Shown: positions 1-7,629, counted from the first letter of the stretch. The stretch: DNA of 30,612 nt from Hallerella sp964397425 (GCA_964397425.1 CAYNID010000017.1:1-30612), one strand, 5' to 3'. Notes: generated by a model not told the origin, from the letters alone. Numbers and translations are program-made.

Positions 1-23
1 GAAAGTTTCCTGTTCGCGGCTCC

Positions 24-107
24 AATTCCGCATTCCGAATTCCGAATTATACACTCCACTCTTCACACTTCAAACTCCCAATACCCAATTCCTAATTACT
101 AATTTCC
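24..107. repeat. Degenerate 7-bp tandem repeat, about 12 units
   Basis: From 24 to 107 the sequence can be cut into twelve consecutive heptamers without any gap: AATTCCG, CATTCCG, AATTCCG, AATTATA, CACTCCA, CTCTTCA, CACTTCA, AACTCCC, AATACCC, AATTCCT, AATTACT, AATTTCC. The loose consensus is AATTCCN, best kept at both ends and eroded in the middle. It is non-coding and lies directly before the prenyltransferase gene. Heptameric repeats of this kind are known from intergenic DNA of cyanobacteria; their role is unclear. The last unit overlaps the likely promoter octamer of the next gene. Confidence 0.7.
100..107 (+). promoter_or_regulatory. Possible promoter octamer TAATTTCC, 5 nt before the start codon
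   Basis: The octamer matches the first part of the Bacteroidetes -7 element (TAnnTTTG) at TAnnTT. It ends five bases before the ATG at 113 and there is no Shine-Dalgarno sequence. Since it is also the end of the heptamer repeat, the match is weaker evidence here than at the other genes in this window. Confidence 0.35.
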
Positions 108-112
108 CACAC

Positions 113-946
113 ATGCGTTTCCTTTTTCAAATGGCAAGGCCCGGAAACATCCTGATTGCGGTCCTCACTCTGGGCGCGGGATATTTCCTGTCGAACGGGC
201 ATTTTTCGCCGGCGATTTTTGCCGCCGACGCATTGGCTTTCGCTTTTGCAATCGCTTTCGGCAACATTTTGAACGACCTGCTGGACATCCGATGCGACAG
301 GGTGAACCGCCCCGACAGGCCGCTCCCCGCGGGGAAAGTTTCCGCGTTCGCCGCCAGGGCGACCGCCATCCTCTGTCTTCTGCTCACTCTCCTCTTCGCC
401 ATTCCCGGAAGCCCGGCACTCCGGTTGGGATTTTTCGCCGCCGTCCTCGCCACGCTATTCCTTTACGACCGTTTCTTCAAGCGGATTCCCCTGCTCAAAA
501 ACGCAGTCGTGGCGTTCCTTTGCGCGACGCCCCTCTTCCGCGCGGCGCTTCTCCCCGAGGCGGACCCGCGCCCCCTTCTCACCGCCGCCCTTTTCGCGTT
601 CCTCTTCACGCTCGCCCGGGAGATTCAAAAAGACTTGGAAGACGAAATCGGGGATTTGAAAGCCGGAGTGGCCACGTTCCCGCTTATCGCCGGGGAATCC
701 AAAGCCAAGACGCTTTCGTCGGCGCTCATCCTGTTCGCCACTTTTTCCGTGCCGGTCCCCGTTCTGCTGGGCTGGTTCTCCCCCGCGTTTCTCCTCGCCT
801 TGCTTCCACTGGTCCCCCTTGCGTTTTTCATCTGCAAAGACACTTTCCAGAACAAGTTCCATTCGGCAGAAACCCTGACAAAAACGGCGATGGTCGCGGG
901 GCTCTTCGCGCTTGTCCTGAACGGAATCTTCCAGAAACTCCCATGA
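113..946 (+). CDS. UbiA-family prenyltransferase, archaeal DGGGP synthase-like
   Basis: Integral membrane prenyltransferase of 277 residues. The two aspartate-rich motifs that bind magnesium and prenyl diphosphate are visible: N54-D55-x2-D58-x3-D62, followed by the RVNRPDRPLPAG stretch, and D174-x2-D177-x3-D181. The start RPGNILIA and the NRPDRPLP block resemble archaeal digeranylgeranylglyceryl phosphate synthase more than UbiA, MenA or MqnP, so the acceptor may be a glycerol-phosphate ether lipid; this is inference from motif style. Most of the rest is hydrophobic, consistent with about eight or nine membrane helices. The ATG at 113 is preceded by a repeat and no ribosome binding site. The stop overlaps the ATG of the phosphatase gene (ATGA), so the two are translationally coupled. 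Family is certain; substrate is not. Confidence 0.85.
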   Translation: MRFLFQMARPGNILIAVLTLGAGYFLSNGHFSPAIFAADALAFAFAIAFGNILNDLLDIRCDRVNRPDRPLPAGKVSAFAARATAILCLLLTLLFAIPGSPALRLGFFAAVLATLFLYDRFFKRIPLLKNAVVAFLCATPLFRAALLPEADPRPLLTAALFAFLFTLAREIQKDLEDEIGDLKAGVATFPLIAGESKAKTLSSALILFATFSVPVPVLLGWFSPAFLLALLPLVPLAFFICKDTFQNKFHSAETLTKTAMVAGLFALVLNGIFQKLP

Positions 947-2244
947 AAATTTTCACGCGAATCCCCATCTTCTTTCTGCTGGGCTTGAGTCCGCTCCTTG
1001 CCGACGCCGTCCGGGATGAAATTTTTCAAAACAGGGCGAACCTAGGCAGCAATTACCGAATTTACCCGGAACCGACAGAAGTCGAAACTCCCCCGCCACA
1101 AGGATATTTTGCGTTTTACGTGAGCCATTACGGCAGGCACGGTTCGCGTTACCACTATTCCGAATCGGATTACGGCTACTTGGAAAAGACCCTCGCGAAA
1201 GCGGCCAAAAAAGGAAAGCTCACCGCCACGGGAAAATCCGCGCTTGAATGGTTCCGCAAACTGAACGGCTCTTTCGCCAACCGGGCAGGCGACCTGACCC
1301 AAAAGGGAGCCGCGCAACACCGCGGAATCGCGAAACGCCTCGTGGAGCGCTACCCCGCCATTTTCACGGATTCCGCTTACGTCGAAGCCTTTTCGAGCAC
1401 TTCGCCGCGGAGCCTTGTCAGCATGTCGGCATTCTTGCAAGCCCTCAGCGCAAAGCGCCCAAACATCCGGATTCGGCAGGAATCGGGCAAGAGCCTGATG
1501 CCGTTCATCAAGCCCAAGCGCGACAAGTCCATCACCCAAAACGCCGCCTGCGATTCCGCGAACGCAAAGCTTTACAGCCGCGTCAACCCGTGGCGGCAAA
1601 TGAAACTTTTGTTCGGCGATTCGCTTTACGTGGCAAAGAACATCGACCCTTACGAGTTTCAGACAAAGCTTTACGAAATCACCTCGAGCCTCCAGGGAAT
1701 GGACTCAGTCGACTTCGACTTCAATGACCTGTGGACTGACGACGAACTTTTTTACCGCTGGCAGGCGCAAAACTTCTGGTGGTATAGCATTTTGGGAAAT
1801 TGCCCGGCGACGGGATTCAAAGGCCCGGAAAGCGCTCGACCGCTGCTGCAAAACATCCTGGACGAAGCCGACAGGGCGATTTTCGCGGACACGTCCGGCT
1901 CCCCGCAGCAAATAGCCGCCACGTTCCGCTTTGGACACGACACGGGAATCCTTCCGCTGGTAAGCCTGATTGAAATCGGAGTCGCACGCGCCAGAGTGGA
2001 AAACGTGGACAGCCTTTACACGAAGTGGACTGATTTCAAAATAATCCCGATGGCGGCGAACATCCAGTTCGTCTTTTACCGTTCAAACGAAAAAGGCGCG
2101 TCCGTTTTGATGAAAGTCCTCCACAATGAACGCGAAGAGACGATGCCCGTCACATGCAACGGCAAATGCCCCAAAGCGCCCTACTACCGCTGGACAGATG
2201 TCCGGGATTATTTCAAGTCCCTTCTCCGCAAGGGAAATCCATGA
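943..2244 (+). CDS. Secreted histidine acid phosphatase
   Basis: A 433-residue histidine-type phosphatase (branch 2 of the histidine phosphatase superfamily, which includes phytases and acid phosphatases). The catalytic motif RHGSR is at residues 65-69, with H66 as the expected phospho-histidine, and the proton-donor pair HD is at 332-333 in the sequence FGHDTGILPL. An N-terminal signal peptide of about 22 residues (hydrophobic stretch ending LLADA) indicates export. The HD pair argues against the MINPP subgroup, which has HAE. The start at 943 is chosen because it gives this signal peptide and overlaps the upstream stop as ATGA; an open frame reaching back to 292 is only a shadow of the prenyltransferase. 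The 3' end overlaps the following ATG in the same way. The phosphate substrate cannot be told from sequence. Confidence 0.88.
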   Translation: MKIFTRIPIFFLLGLSPLLADAVRDEIFQNRANLGSNYRIYPEPTEVETPPPQGYFAFYVSHYGRHGSRYHYSESDYGYLEKTLAKAAKKGKLTATGKSALEWFRKLNGSFANRAGDLTQKGAAQHRGIAKRLVERYPAIFTDSAYVEAFSSTSPRSLVSMSAFLQALSAKRPNIRIRQESGKSLMPFIKPKRDKSITQNAACDSANAKLYSRVNPWRQMKLLFGDSLYVAKNIDPYEFQTKLYEITSSLQGMDSVDFDFNDLWTDDELFYRWQAQNFWWYSILGNCPATGFKGPESARPLLQNILDEADRAIFADTSGSPQQIAATFRFGHDTGILPLVSLIEIGVARARVENVDSLYTKWTDFKIIPMAANIQFVFYRSNEKGASVLMKVLHNEREETMPVTCNGKCPKAPYYRWTDVRDYFKSLLRKGNP

Positions 2245-3224
2245 AGCGGGTTGCGGTCTTTTTCGCCATCGCCGCGGTCTTCCTCTTTTCGCTCCACACG
2301 GCCCGGACATTTTTGGAACAGGCGAAAGCCGGCAAACGCCACGGGGAACTTGTCGAAGAGGCGGAAGAATGCCTGGACGCGAAGCACTGGAAATGCGCGG
2401 AACGGGCTGTTTCCGCGTTGCTCGCCGAATCTCCGGATGACACCAACCTGCAAATGCACCTGGCCGGGATTTTATTTGAACAGGGCCGTTACGCAGAAGT
2501 TAAGGCGTATATCGACTCACTCCCCTTTTCCCATCCGGACCTGAAATTTTTACGCGAAAAATCAGCGCTCCTCTTGAAAGAAGAGACGGAGTTGCGGCGG
2601 GAAAACAGCGCGCACTTCCGCCTGGAACTGGAGGGCGAACTGTCGAGAATCGAAACCGTCGAAGCCCTGAACGTCTTGGAAATCGCTTACGATTCCCTCG
2701 CCGGGCTGTTCGGATTTTTTCCAGAAGACAAAATCGCCGCCGTCCTTTACAGCCGGGAGAGCCTCCAAAAGCCGGAATGGGCGTTCGCCGTGTATGACGG
2801 CAAATTGCGCATCCCGGCAGCCGCCATGCAAGACCGGAGCGTTTACAGGCCCGTTTTGTTCCACGAGCTCACCCACGCGTTCGTCAAGGCGATGTCCCGC
2901 GCCAAGATTCCGACATTCGCAAACGAGGGCGTCGCCCAACTCATCGACGCTTCAAAGCGCGGACTTCCCCGTCCCGAAGGCAAAGCGCCCTCACTCGAAG
3001 AACTTTCGCGCCCCTTCGCCGGCGAATCGGACCGGGACAAAGTCGAAAAACTCTACTGGTATTCCCTCCGCATGGTGGAAATCCTCTTTGAAGAAAAGGG
3101 ACAAGGGGCGTTCACCGCCTTCCGGGACTTCCTTTTCGACCTGAAAGGACTGGGCACGGACGCCTCCCTCCACAAGCACTTCGGGACGACGTCCGGGGAA
3201 CTTTACGAAAAAGCGCTCCGATAG
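2241..3224 (+). CDS. Membrane-anchored gluzincin peptidase (peptidase MA-like)
   Basis: A 327-residue protein that begins with a basic residue pair and a hydrophobic segment (about residues 4-19), so it is probably anchored in or exported across the inner membrane. The middle part has helical, TPR-like character. The C-terminal half carries a zinc metallopeptidase signature: HELTH at residues 208-212 and a third-ligand glutamate in NEGVAQLI at E229. This arrangement, HExxH followed 17 residues later by NEG, is that of the peptidase MA-like family. The start is the ATG at 2241, overlapping the phosphatase stop; it is the first residue that gives a sensible N-terminal hydrophobic segment. Substrate unknown. 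It is the third gene of a coupled trio whose products all sit in the envelope. Confidence 0.78.
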   Translation: MKRVAVFFAIAAVFLFSLHTARTFLEQAKAGKRHGELVEEAEECLDAKHWKCAERAVSALLAESPDDTNLQMHLAGILFEQGRYAEVKAYIDSLPFSHPDLKFLREKSALLLKEETELRRENSAHFRLELEGELSRIETVEALNVLEIAYDSLAGLFGFFPEDKIAAVLYSRESLQKPEWAFAVYDGKLRIPAAAMQDRSVYRPVLFHELTHAFVKAMSRAKIPTFANEGVAQLIDASKRGLPRPEGKAPSLEELSRPFAGESDRDKVEKLYWYSLRMVEILFEEKGQGAFTAFRDFLFDLKGLGTDASLHKHFGTTSGELYEKALR

Positions 3225-3247
3225 ACCGCCAGGGCCGCCTCTCCCCG

Positions 3248-3277
3248 TTGAAAAAAAGAGCATTTTTGTTAAATTTG
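3248..3277 (+). promoter_or_regulatory. Bacteroidetes-type promoter of purF (TTG-19-TAAATTTG)
   Basis: TTG at 3248-3250 is followed after 19 bases by TAAATTTG at 3270-3277, an exact match to the Bacteroidetes -33/-7 promoter pattern (TTG, then TAnnTTTG). The ATG lies 23 bases further on, with a good Shine-Dalgarno sequence AGAGAGG at 3288-3294, so this gene has a normal short leader. Confidence 0.65.
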
Positions 3278-3300
3278 CGCCATCACTAGAGAGGCTATCC

Positions 3301-4686
3301 ATGCTGGATGAACTTCACGAAGAATGCGGCGTCATCGGAATATACAACGGTGAAAACGTCGCGCGCAACGTCTGTATGGGACTTTACGCCCTGCAGCACC
3401 GCGGTCAGGAAAGCGCTGGCTTCGCCATTTCCAATGGCGAAAAGGTCCGCGTCCGCAAGTCGATGGGACTCGTATCGACCCTCCTCCGCGAATACAACGT
3501 CGACGAATTGCAAGGATTCGCTGGCATCGGCCACGTGCGTTACAGCACCACCGGTTCCAGTACGCTAGCCAACGCCCAGCCGATCTTGGTCAGCTGCAAA
3601 TGGGGACAGTTGGCGATAGCCCACAACGGCAATCTGACGAACGCGTCGGAACTTCGCGAAGAAATGGAAGAAGCCGGTCACATTTTCCAGACGACCTCCG
3701 ATTCCGAAATTTTCCTGCACGAAATCGCCCGGACGCAGGCCCCGAACTTGAAAGAAGCCATAAAAAAGGCCATTTCCAAGCTCACCGGCTGCTTTTGCAT
3801 GCTCATCCTCACCAAGGACACGCTGTACGTCGCCCGTGACGGTTTCGCCTTCCGCCCGCTTTCCATCGCAAGGCTCGGCAACAGCTGGTGCGTCGCCAGC
3901 GAGACCTGCGCGTTCGATCTCCTCGGGGCAAATTACGTCCGCGACATCCAGCCCGGAGAGCTCCTGACCATCACCAAAGACGGCCTCCATTCCGAAACCT
4001 TCGTCAAAAAGGGCCGCTTGGCGCACTGCATTTTCGAATACATCTACTTCGCCCGCCCGGATTCCAAGATTTTCGAGCAAAGCTGCGACAAAATCCGTCG
4101 GAAGATGGGAAAACAGCTGGCGCGCGAATGCCCCGTCGACGCGGACATCGTCATTCCCGTCCCCGACTCTTCGACGACCGCGGCCTTGGGATTTGCCCGC
4201 GAATCGGGCATCAAGTTCGAAATCGGACTGCTCCGGAACCATTACGTGGGCCGGACCTTCATCGACCCGACTCAAAACGTCCGTTCGCAAAAAGTCAGGC
4301 TCAAGTTCAACCCGATCGAAGGCGTTTTGAAAAACCGCAAAGTTTGCGTCGTCGACGATTCCATCGTCCGGGGAACCACCCTCAAGATCCTTTCCAAGAT
4401 GCTCCGCGATGCGGGCGCAATCGAAGTGCACATCCGCATTGCGTCGCCTCCGGTCGCCCACGCCTGCTATTTCGGCATGGACTTCCCGAACGCGGGAGAC
4501 TTGGCGGCAAACAGCATGTCTCCCGAAGAAATCGCGAAGATGCTGGGGGTCGAAAGCCTCGGTTACTTGAGCATCGAAGGCATGAAGGAATGCACGGGCG
4601 CCGCCGAAGATTATTGCGCGGCCTGCTTTGACGGCGTTTATCCCGAATACGTGGGAAAAGAAGCCGGAAAATACAGCTGCGGCTGA
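3301..4686 (+). CDS. purF: Amidophosphoribosyltransferase
   Basis: Transfers the amide nitrogen of glutamine to phosphoribosyl pyrophosphate, the committed step of de novo purine synthesis; cytoplasmic. At 461 residues it has the usual length. The N-terminal Ntn-hydrolase glutaminase domain starts with a short propeptide MLDELHEE followed by C9-GVIGIY; C9 would be the nucleophile exposed after propeptide removal, as in the Bacillus-type enzyme. The phosphoribosyltransferase domain shows the PRPP-binding signature VCVVDDSIVRGTT with D352-D353. Cysteines in the C-terminal part (CTGAAEDYCAACF) fit iron-sulfur-containing PurF enzymes. It is transcribed alone: it has its own promoter, and a strong terminator follows 17 bases after the stop codon. 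Confidence 0.97.
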   Translation: MLDELHEECGVIGIYNGENVARNVCMGLYALQHRGQESAGFAISNGEKVRVRKSMGLVSTLLREYNVDELQGFAGIGHVRYSTTGSSTLANAQPILVSCKWGQLAIAHNGNLTNASELREEMEEAGHIFQTTSDSEIFLHEIARTQAPNLKEAIKKAISKLTGCFCMLILTKDTLYVARDGFAFRPLSIARLGNSWCVASETCAFDLLGANYVRDIQPGELLTITKDGLHSETFVKKGRLAHCIFEYIYFARPDSKIFEQSCDKIRRKMGKQLARECPVDADIVIPVPDSSTTAALGFARESGIKFEIGLLRNHYVGRTFIDPTQNVRSQKVRLKFNPIEGVLKNRKVCVVDDSIVRGTTLKILSKMLRDAGAIEVHIRIASPPVAHACYFGMDFPNAGDLAANSMSPEEIAKMLGVESLGYLSIEGMKECTGAAEDYCAACFDGVYPEYVGKEAGKYSCG

Positions 4687-4703
4687 CGACAGCCTTTCTT
4701 TTC

Positions 4704-4733
4704 AAAAACTCCGCCGACGCGCGGAGTTTTTTT
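4704..4733 (+). terminator. Rho-independent terminator of purF
   Basis: An 11-bp perfect stem, AAAAACTCCGC (4704-4714) with GCGGAGTTTTT (4721-4731), closes a 6-base loop and ends in a run of seven T (4727-4733). It lies 17 bases after the purF stop. Confidence 0.92.
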
Positions 4734-4812
4734 GTAGGCAATCCGAAAGTTCACGTTTTCAACAAAACAATGCATTTTTGTCAGTTTTCGGAAAATCAAA
4801 TTTTCAATTAGC

Positions 4813-4820
4813 TAACTTTG
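4813..4820 (+). promoter_or_regulatory. Promoter octamer TAACTTTG, 5 nt before azlC
   Basis: Exact match to TAnnTTTG. Only GCGGC separates it from the ATG at 4826, and no Shine-Dalgarno sequence is present, so the transcript is probably leaderless. The region from the purF terminator to here is AT-rich. No convincing TTG lies 19-21 bases upstream. Confidence 0.6.
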
Positions 4821-4825
4821 GCGGC

Positions 4826-5527
4826 ATGAAATTTTCAAAAGGAATTTTTGACGGCGCACCCATCGGCATCGGATACTTCGCGGTGTCCTTTTCGTTCGGC
4901 ATCGCCGGTTCAGGAATCCTCGCTTGGCCGCTTGTCACCCTCATTTCCATGACGAACCTCACGTCGGCTGGGCAATTCGCCGGATTGCAGATCATGCAGG
5001 CCGCGGGGACGCTTTTGGAAATGGCCGTGGCGACGTTCTTCATCAACCTGCGCTATTCCCTGATGGCCATCTCCCTTTCCCAAAAAGTTTCACCGTCATT
5101 TTCCCCGTGGAAGCGTCTCGCGCTGAGCATCGGCATCACCGATGAAATTTACGCGTTGGCTATAAGTTCCAAGGAGCGCGTGACTCCCGCTTACTTTTTG
5201 GGACTTTCGACGCTGCCCTACCTGGGCTGGACCCTAGGCACGCTCTGCGGGGCCATCGCCGGGAACGTTTTGCCCGGATTCCTCACGAACGCCCTGGGAG
5301 TCGCCCTTTACGGCATGTTCGTCGCCATCGTCGTCCCGCAAATGAAAGCGCACAAGCCGACATGTGTCGCCGTCGCGCTCTCCGTCGCATTGAGCTGCGC
5401 CTTTTACTACATCCCGGCGTTGCAGGGGATTTCCGTCGGCTTTTCCATCATCCTGTGCGCGGTCACCGCTTCGCTCCTCTGCGCCAAGTTTTTCCCCATT
5501 CCACAATCCTCCGGAGTGAAACCATGA
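4826..5527 (+). CDS. azlC: Branched-chain amino acid exporter, large subunit AzlC
   Basis: A 233-residue polytopic membrane protein of the AzlC family, the large subunit of a two-component exporter for branched-chain amino acids and analogues. The N-terminal block (KGIFDGAPIGIGYFAVSFSFG) and the segment TNLTSAGQFAG followed by INLRYSLMAISL are typical. An open frame extends upstream to 4628, but that part overlaps the purF end and the terminator. The ATG at 4826 sits five bases after a promoter octamer and gives the family's usual N-terminus. The stop overlaps the azlD start as ATGA. Confidence 0.92.
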   Translation: MKFSKGIFDGAPIGIGYFAVSFSFGIAGSGILAWPLVTLISMTNLTSAGQFAGLQIMQAAGTLLEMAVATFFINLRYSLMAISLSQKVSPSFSPWKRLALSIGITDEIYALAISSKERVTPAYFLGLSTLPYLGWTLGTLCGAIAGNVLPGFLTNALGVALYGMFVAIVVPQMKAHKPTCVAVALSVALSCAFYYIPALQGISVGFSIILCAVTASLLCAKFFPIPQSSGVKP

Positions 5528-5844
5528 CCGTCAAAGAATACCTTCTTTACCTGGGAGTCATGGCCGGAGTCACTTACCTTTTGCGCGCCCTGCCGTTCAC
5601 GCTTTTGAAAAGGCAAATTCAAAGCGAATTCCTGCAATCCTTTTTGGCGTACATTCCCTATACGGTCCTCGCCGCGATGACCGTCCCCGCCATCTTTTTC
5701 GCGACGGAAAGTCGGATTTCCGGAATCTGCGCCTTCGTGGCGGCGGTCGCCGTTTCCTTGTGCGGCAAGGGCCTTGTCTCTGTCGCGTGCGCCGCTTCGG
5801 CGGCTGTCCTGCTAGCCGAAGGCTTCATGAGGTTCTTCGGATGA
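5524..5844 (+). CDS. azlD: Branched-chain amino acid exporter, small subunit AzlD
   Basis: A 106-residue membrane protein with about four hydrophobic segments and the AzlD hallmark YLLRALPF near the N-terminus. AzlD proteins are about 100 residues long and work with AzlC. The start at 5524 overlaps the azlC stop by an ATGA junction; a longer open frame from 5362 is only a shadow inside azlC. The partner gene directly upstream makes the assignment firm. Confidence 0.9.
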   Translation: MTVKEYLLYLGVMAGVTYLLRALPFTLLKRQIQSEFLQSFLAYIPYTVLAAMTVPAIFFATESRISGICAFVAAVAVSLCGKGLVSVACAASAAVLLAEGFMRFFG

Positions 5845-5850
5845 TTTTTT

Positions 5851-5858
5851 TACATTCA
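5851..5858 (+). promoter_or_regulatory. Weak promoter octamer TACATTCA before the NSS symporter
   Basis: Matches TAnnTT but not the final TG of the consensus. It lies 16 bases before the ATG at 5875, and a GAGG Shine-Dalgarno sequence sits in between. Alternatively the symporter is simply transcribed from the azlC promoter. Confidence 0.3.
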
Positions 5859-5874
5859 GTCAAATCGAGGCAAC

Positions 5875-7500
5875 ATGCATTCTTCCCGTGAAAACTGGGG
5901 CTCGAAATTGGGCGTCATCCTGGCCGTAGCCGGGAGCGCCGTCGGGCTCGGAAACTTTTTGCGTTTTCCCGTACAAGCGGCCACCAATGGGGGCGGCACG
6001 TTCATCATTCCCTACCTCATCGCGTTCCTGGTTCTGGGGATTCCCCTGTCCTGGATTGAGTGGACTCTGGGCCGGTACGCGGGCATCTTGCGGCATGGAA
6101 CGTCTCCCGGCGCCTATGACAAAATCATCGGCAAACGCTGGGGAAAATACCTGGGATCCATCGGGCTCCTGCCACCGCTCTTCATCATCTTCTATTACGT
6201 CTTCATCGAATCGTGGATTTTGGCGTTCACGTATTATTCCGTGACAGGAAAGCTGATGGCGGTCGTCGAAGCGGGAAAAATCACCGAATTTTTCGATAAT
6301 TTCATCCATTTGAAAGAATCGATAGGGCCGTTCCCCGCCGCCGTCGTCTTCTTCGCCATCACATTCGTCTGCAACATGGCACTGATTTCGCTCGGCGTCC
6401 GCAAGGGCATTGAACGGGCGAACAAGATTTCCATGCCAATCCTCTTCATCATGGGCATCATCCTTGTCATCCGCGTCCTCACCCTCCCCGACATCGGAAA
6501 AGGGCTCGCGTTCATGTGGAACCCGGACTTTTCCGCCCTGACAAATCCGCAGGTGTGGCTTGCCGCAGCCGGACAAGTCTTTTTCACGATGAGCCTCGGT
6601 ATGGGAATCGTCTTCTGCTACGCCAGTTACACCCGACGGAACGAAGACATCGTCCTCTCTTCCCTTTCAGCGGATTCGGCGAACGTTTTCGCGGAAATCA
6701 TCCTGGGCGGGACAATCGTGATTCCCTTGGCCGTCCTCGTCATCGGAGCGAACATCGATGAATGCGCCAAGATGGGGACTTTCGGGCTAGCCTTCCAAAG
6801 CATGCCTCTCGTATTCGGCAAGATTCCCCTCGGCAGCGCGTTCATGACGCTCTGGTTCGCCATGCTTTTCATCGCCGGAGTGACTAGCGCCATTTCCATC
6901 ATCCAGCCGCTCATCAGCTTTTGCGAAGACGATTTGAAGTTTTCACGCCGCACGTCCGTGGGAATCGTCGGATTCATTTCGCTTTTGGGCGGGACGCTCT
7001 CCATTGTGGGGCTTGCCGCCGGAGCCATCGACGAATTGGACTTCTGGGGAGGGAGCTTCCTCCTTGTGCTTTTGGGAACCATCGAAGCCATCGTATTCTC
7101 CTTTGTTTTGGGACGTAAAAAATCCAAGGAGCATCCCGGAGAATCCGAAGCGTTCGCCCTGCTGAACGAAGGTGCCGCGCTGAAGCTCCCCCGCATTTTC
7201 CGCGTCATCATCCGCTATGTGTGCCCCGCCGCTCTCGTGACCCTCCTTGTCGCCTGGTTCATTCACGACGGCATGAACGTTTTGCTGCTTAGGCACATTT
7301 CCGACGATGCCACCATCACCTTCGCCGGACTCACCCTTTCAAAAAAAGCGTTTACCGTGGGATTCCGGCTGTTCTTGGTCGTCGCAGCGCTCCTTGTCAA
7401 CGTGGCCATCTGGTACGCCTGGAAAAGCGGACGCGCCGAAAGCGGACGTTCCGACAAAGTCAAATTCGTTTCTGTCGGCAATTCCGACGAGGAGGCCTGA
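5875..7500 (+). CDS. Sodium-dependent transporter of the NSS (SNF) family
   Basis: A 541-residue, strongly hydrophobic protein of the neurotransmitter:sodium symporter family, which couples sodium entry to uptake of amino acids or similar small molecules. The family signature is at the N-terminus: W8-GSKLGVILAVAGSAVGLGNFLRFP, where G26-N27 and the following helix belong to the sodium and substrate sites of LeuT-type carriers. About eleven to twelve hydrophobic segments can be counted. The substrate cannot be assigned from motifs; methionine or alanine is possible because a MetS-like small subunit follows two bases after the stop. The gene lies 30 bases behind azlD, so import and export of amino acids are encoded side by side. 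Confidence 0.93.
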   Translation: MHSSRENWGSKLGVILAVAGSAVGLGNFLRFPVQAATNGGGTFIIPYLIAFLVLGIPLSWIEWTLGRYAGILRHGTSPGAYDKIIGKRWGKYLGSIGLLPPLFIIFYYVFIESWILAFTYYSVTGKLMAVVEAGKITEFFDNFIHLKESIGPFPAAVVFFAITFVCNMALISLGVRKGIERANKISMPILFIMGIILVIRVLTLPDIGKGLAFMWNPDFSALTNPQVWLAAAGQVFFTMSLGMGIVFCYASYTRRNEDIVLSSLSADSANVFAEIILGGTIVIPLAVLVIGANIDECAKMGTFGLAFQSMPLVFGKIPLGSAFMTLWFAMLFIAGVTSAISIIQPLISFCEDDLKFSRRTSVGIVGFISLLGGTLSIVGLAAGAIDELDFWGGSFLLVLLGTIEAIVFSFVLGRKKSKEHPGESEAFALLNEGAALKLPRIFRVIIRYVCPAALVTLLVAWFIHDGMNVLLLRHISDDATITFAGLTLSKKAFTVGFRLFLVVAALLVNVAIWYAWKSGRAESGRSDKVKFVSVGNSDEEA

Positions 7501-7502
7501 TT

Positions 7503-7610
7503 ATGGAACTTTCCACTGGCGGCATCGCCTTCATGATTGTTTCGTGGACAGCCATCACAGCCCTGAACGTTTTCTGTTTTTACAAGATTTTCAAGAAGCC
7601 CAAACGCTGA
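7503..7610 (+). CDS. MetS-like small subunit of NSS transporter (35 aa)
   Basis: A 35-residue protein that starts two bases after the NSS symporter stop. It begins MELSTGGIAFMIVSW, has one transmembrane helix (about residues 7-28) and a basic tail ending KIFKKPKR. This matches the MetS family, the tiny partner of NSS carriers first described with MetP of Corynebacterium glutamicum, where it is needed for methionine uptake. Size, single helix, positive C-terminus and position all fit. It is short enough to be missed by most gene callers. Confidence 0.8.
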   Translation: MELSTGGIAFMIVSWTAITALNVFCFYKIFKKPKR

Positions 7611-7629
7611 ACGCGCTTTTGCCGTTTTG

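Noticed and set aside
292..942. Long open frame in front of the phosphatase, giving a 650-residue protein
   Set aside because: It overlaps the prenyltransferase in another frame, has an arginine- and proline-rich composition typical of shadow translation, and the phosphatase has a proper signal peptide starting at 943.
3565..4461. 298-codon minus-strand frame opposite purF
   Set aside because: Antisense shadow of purF; composition is rich in D, G and V as expected from the reverse of its codons.
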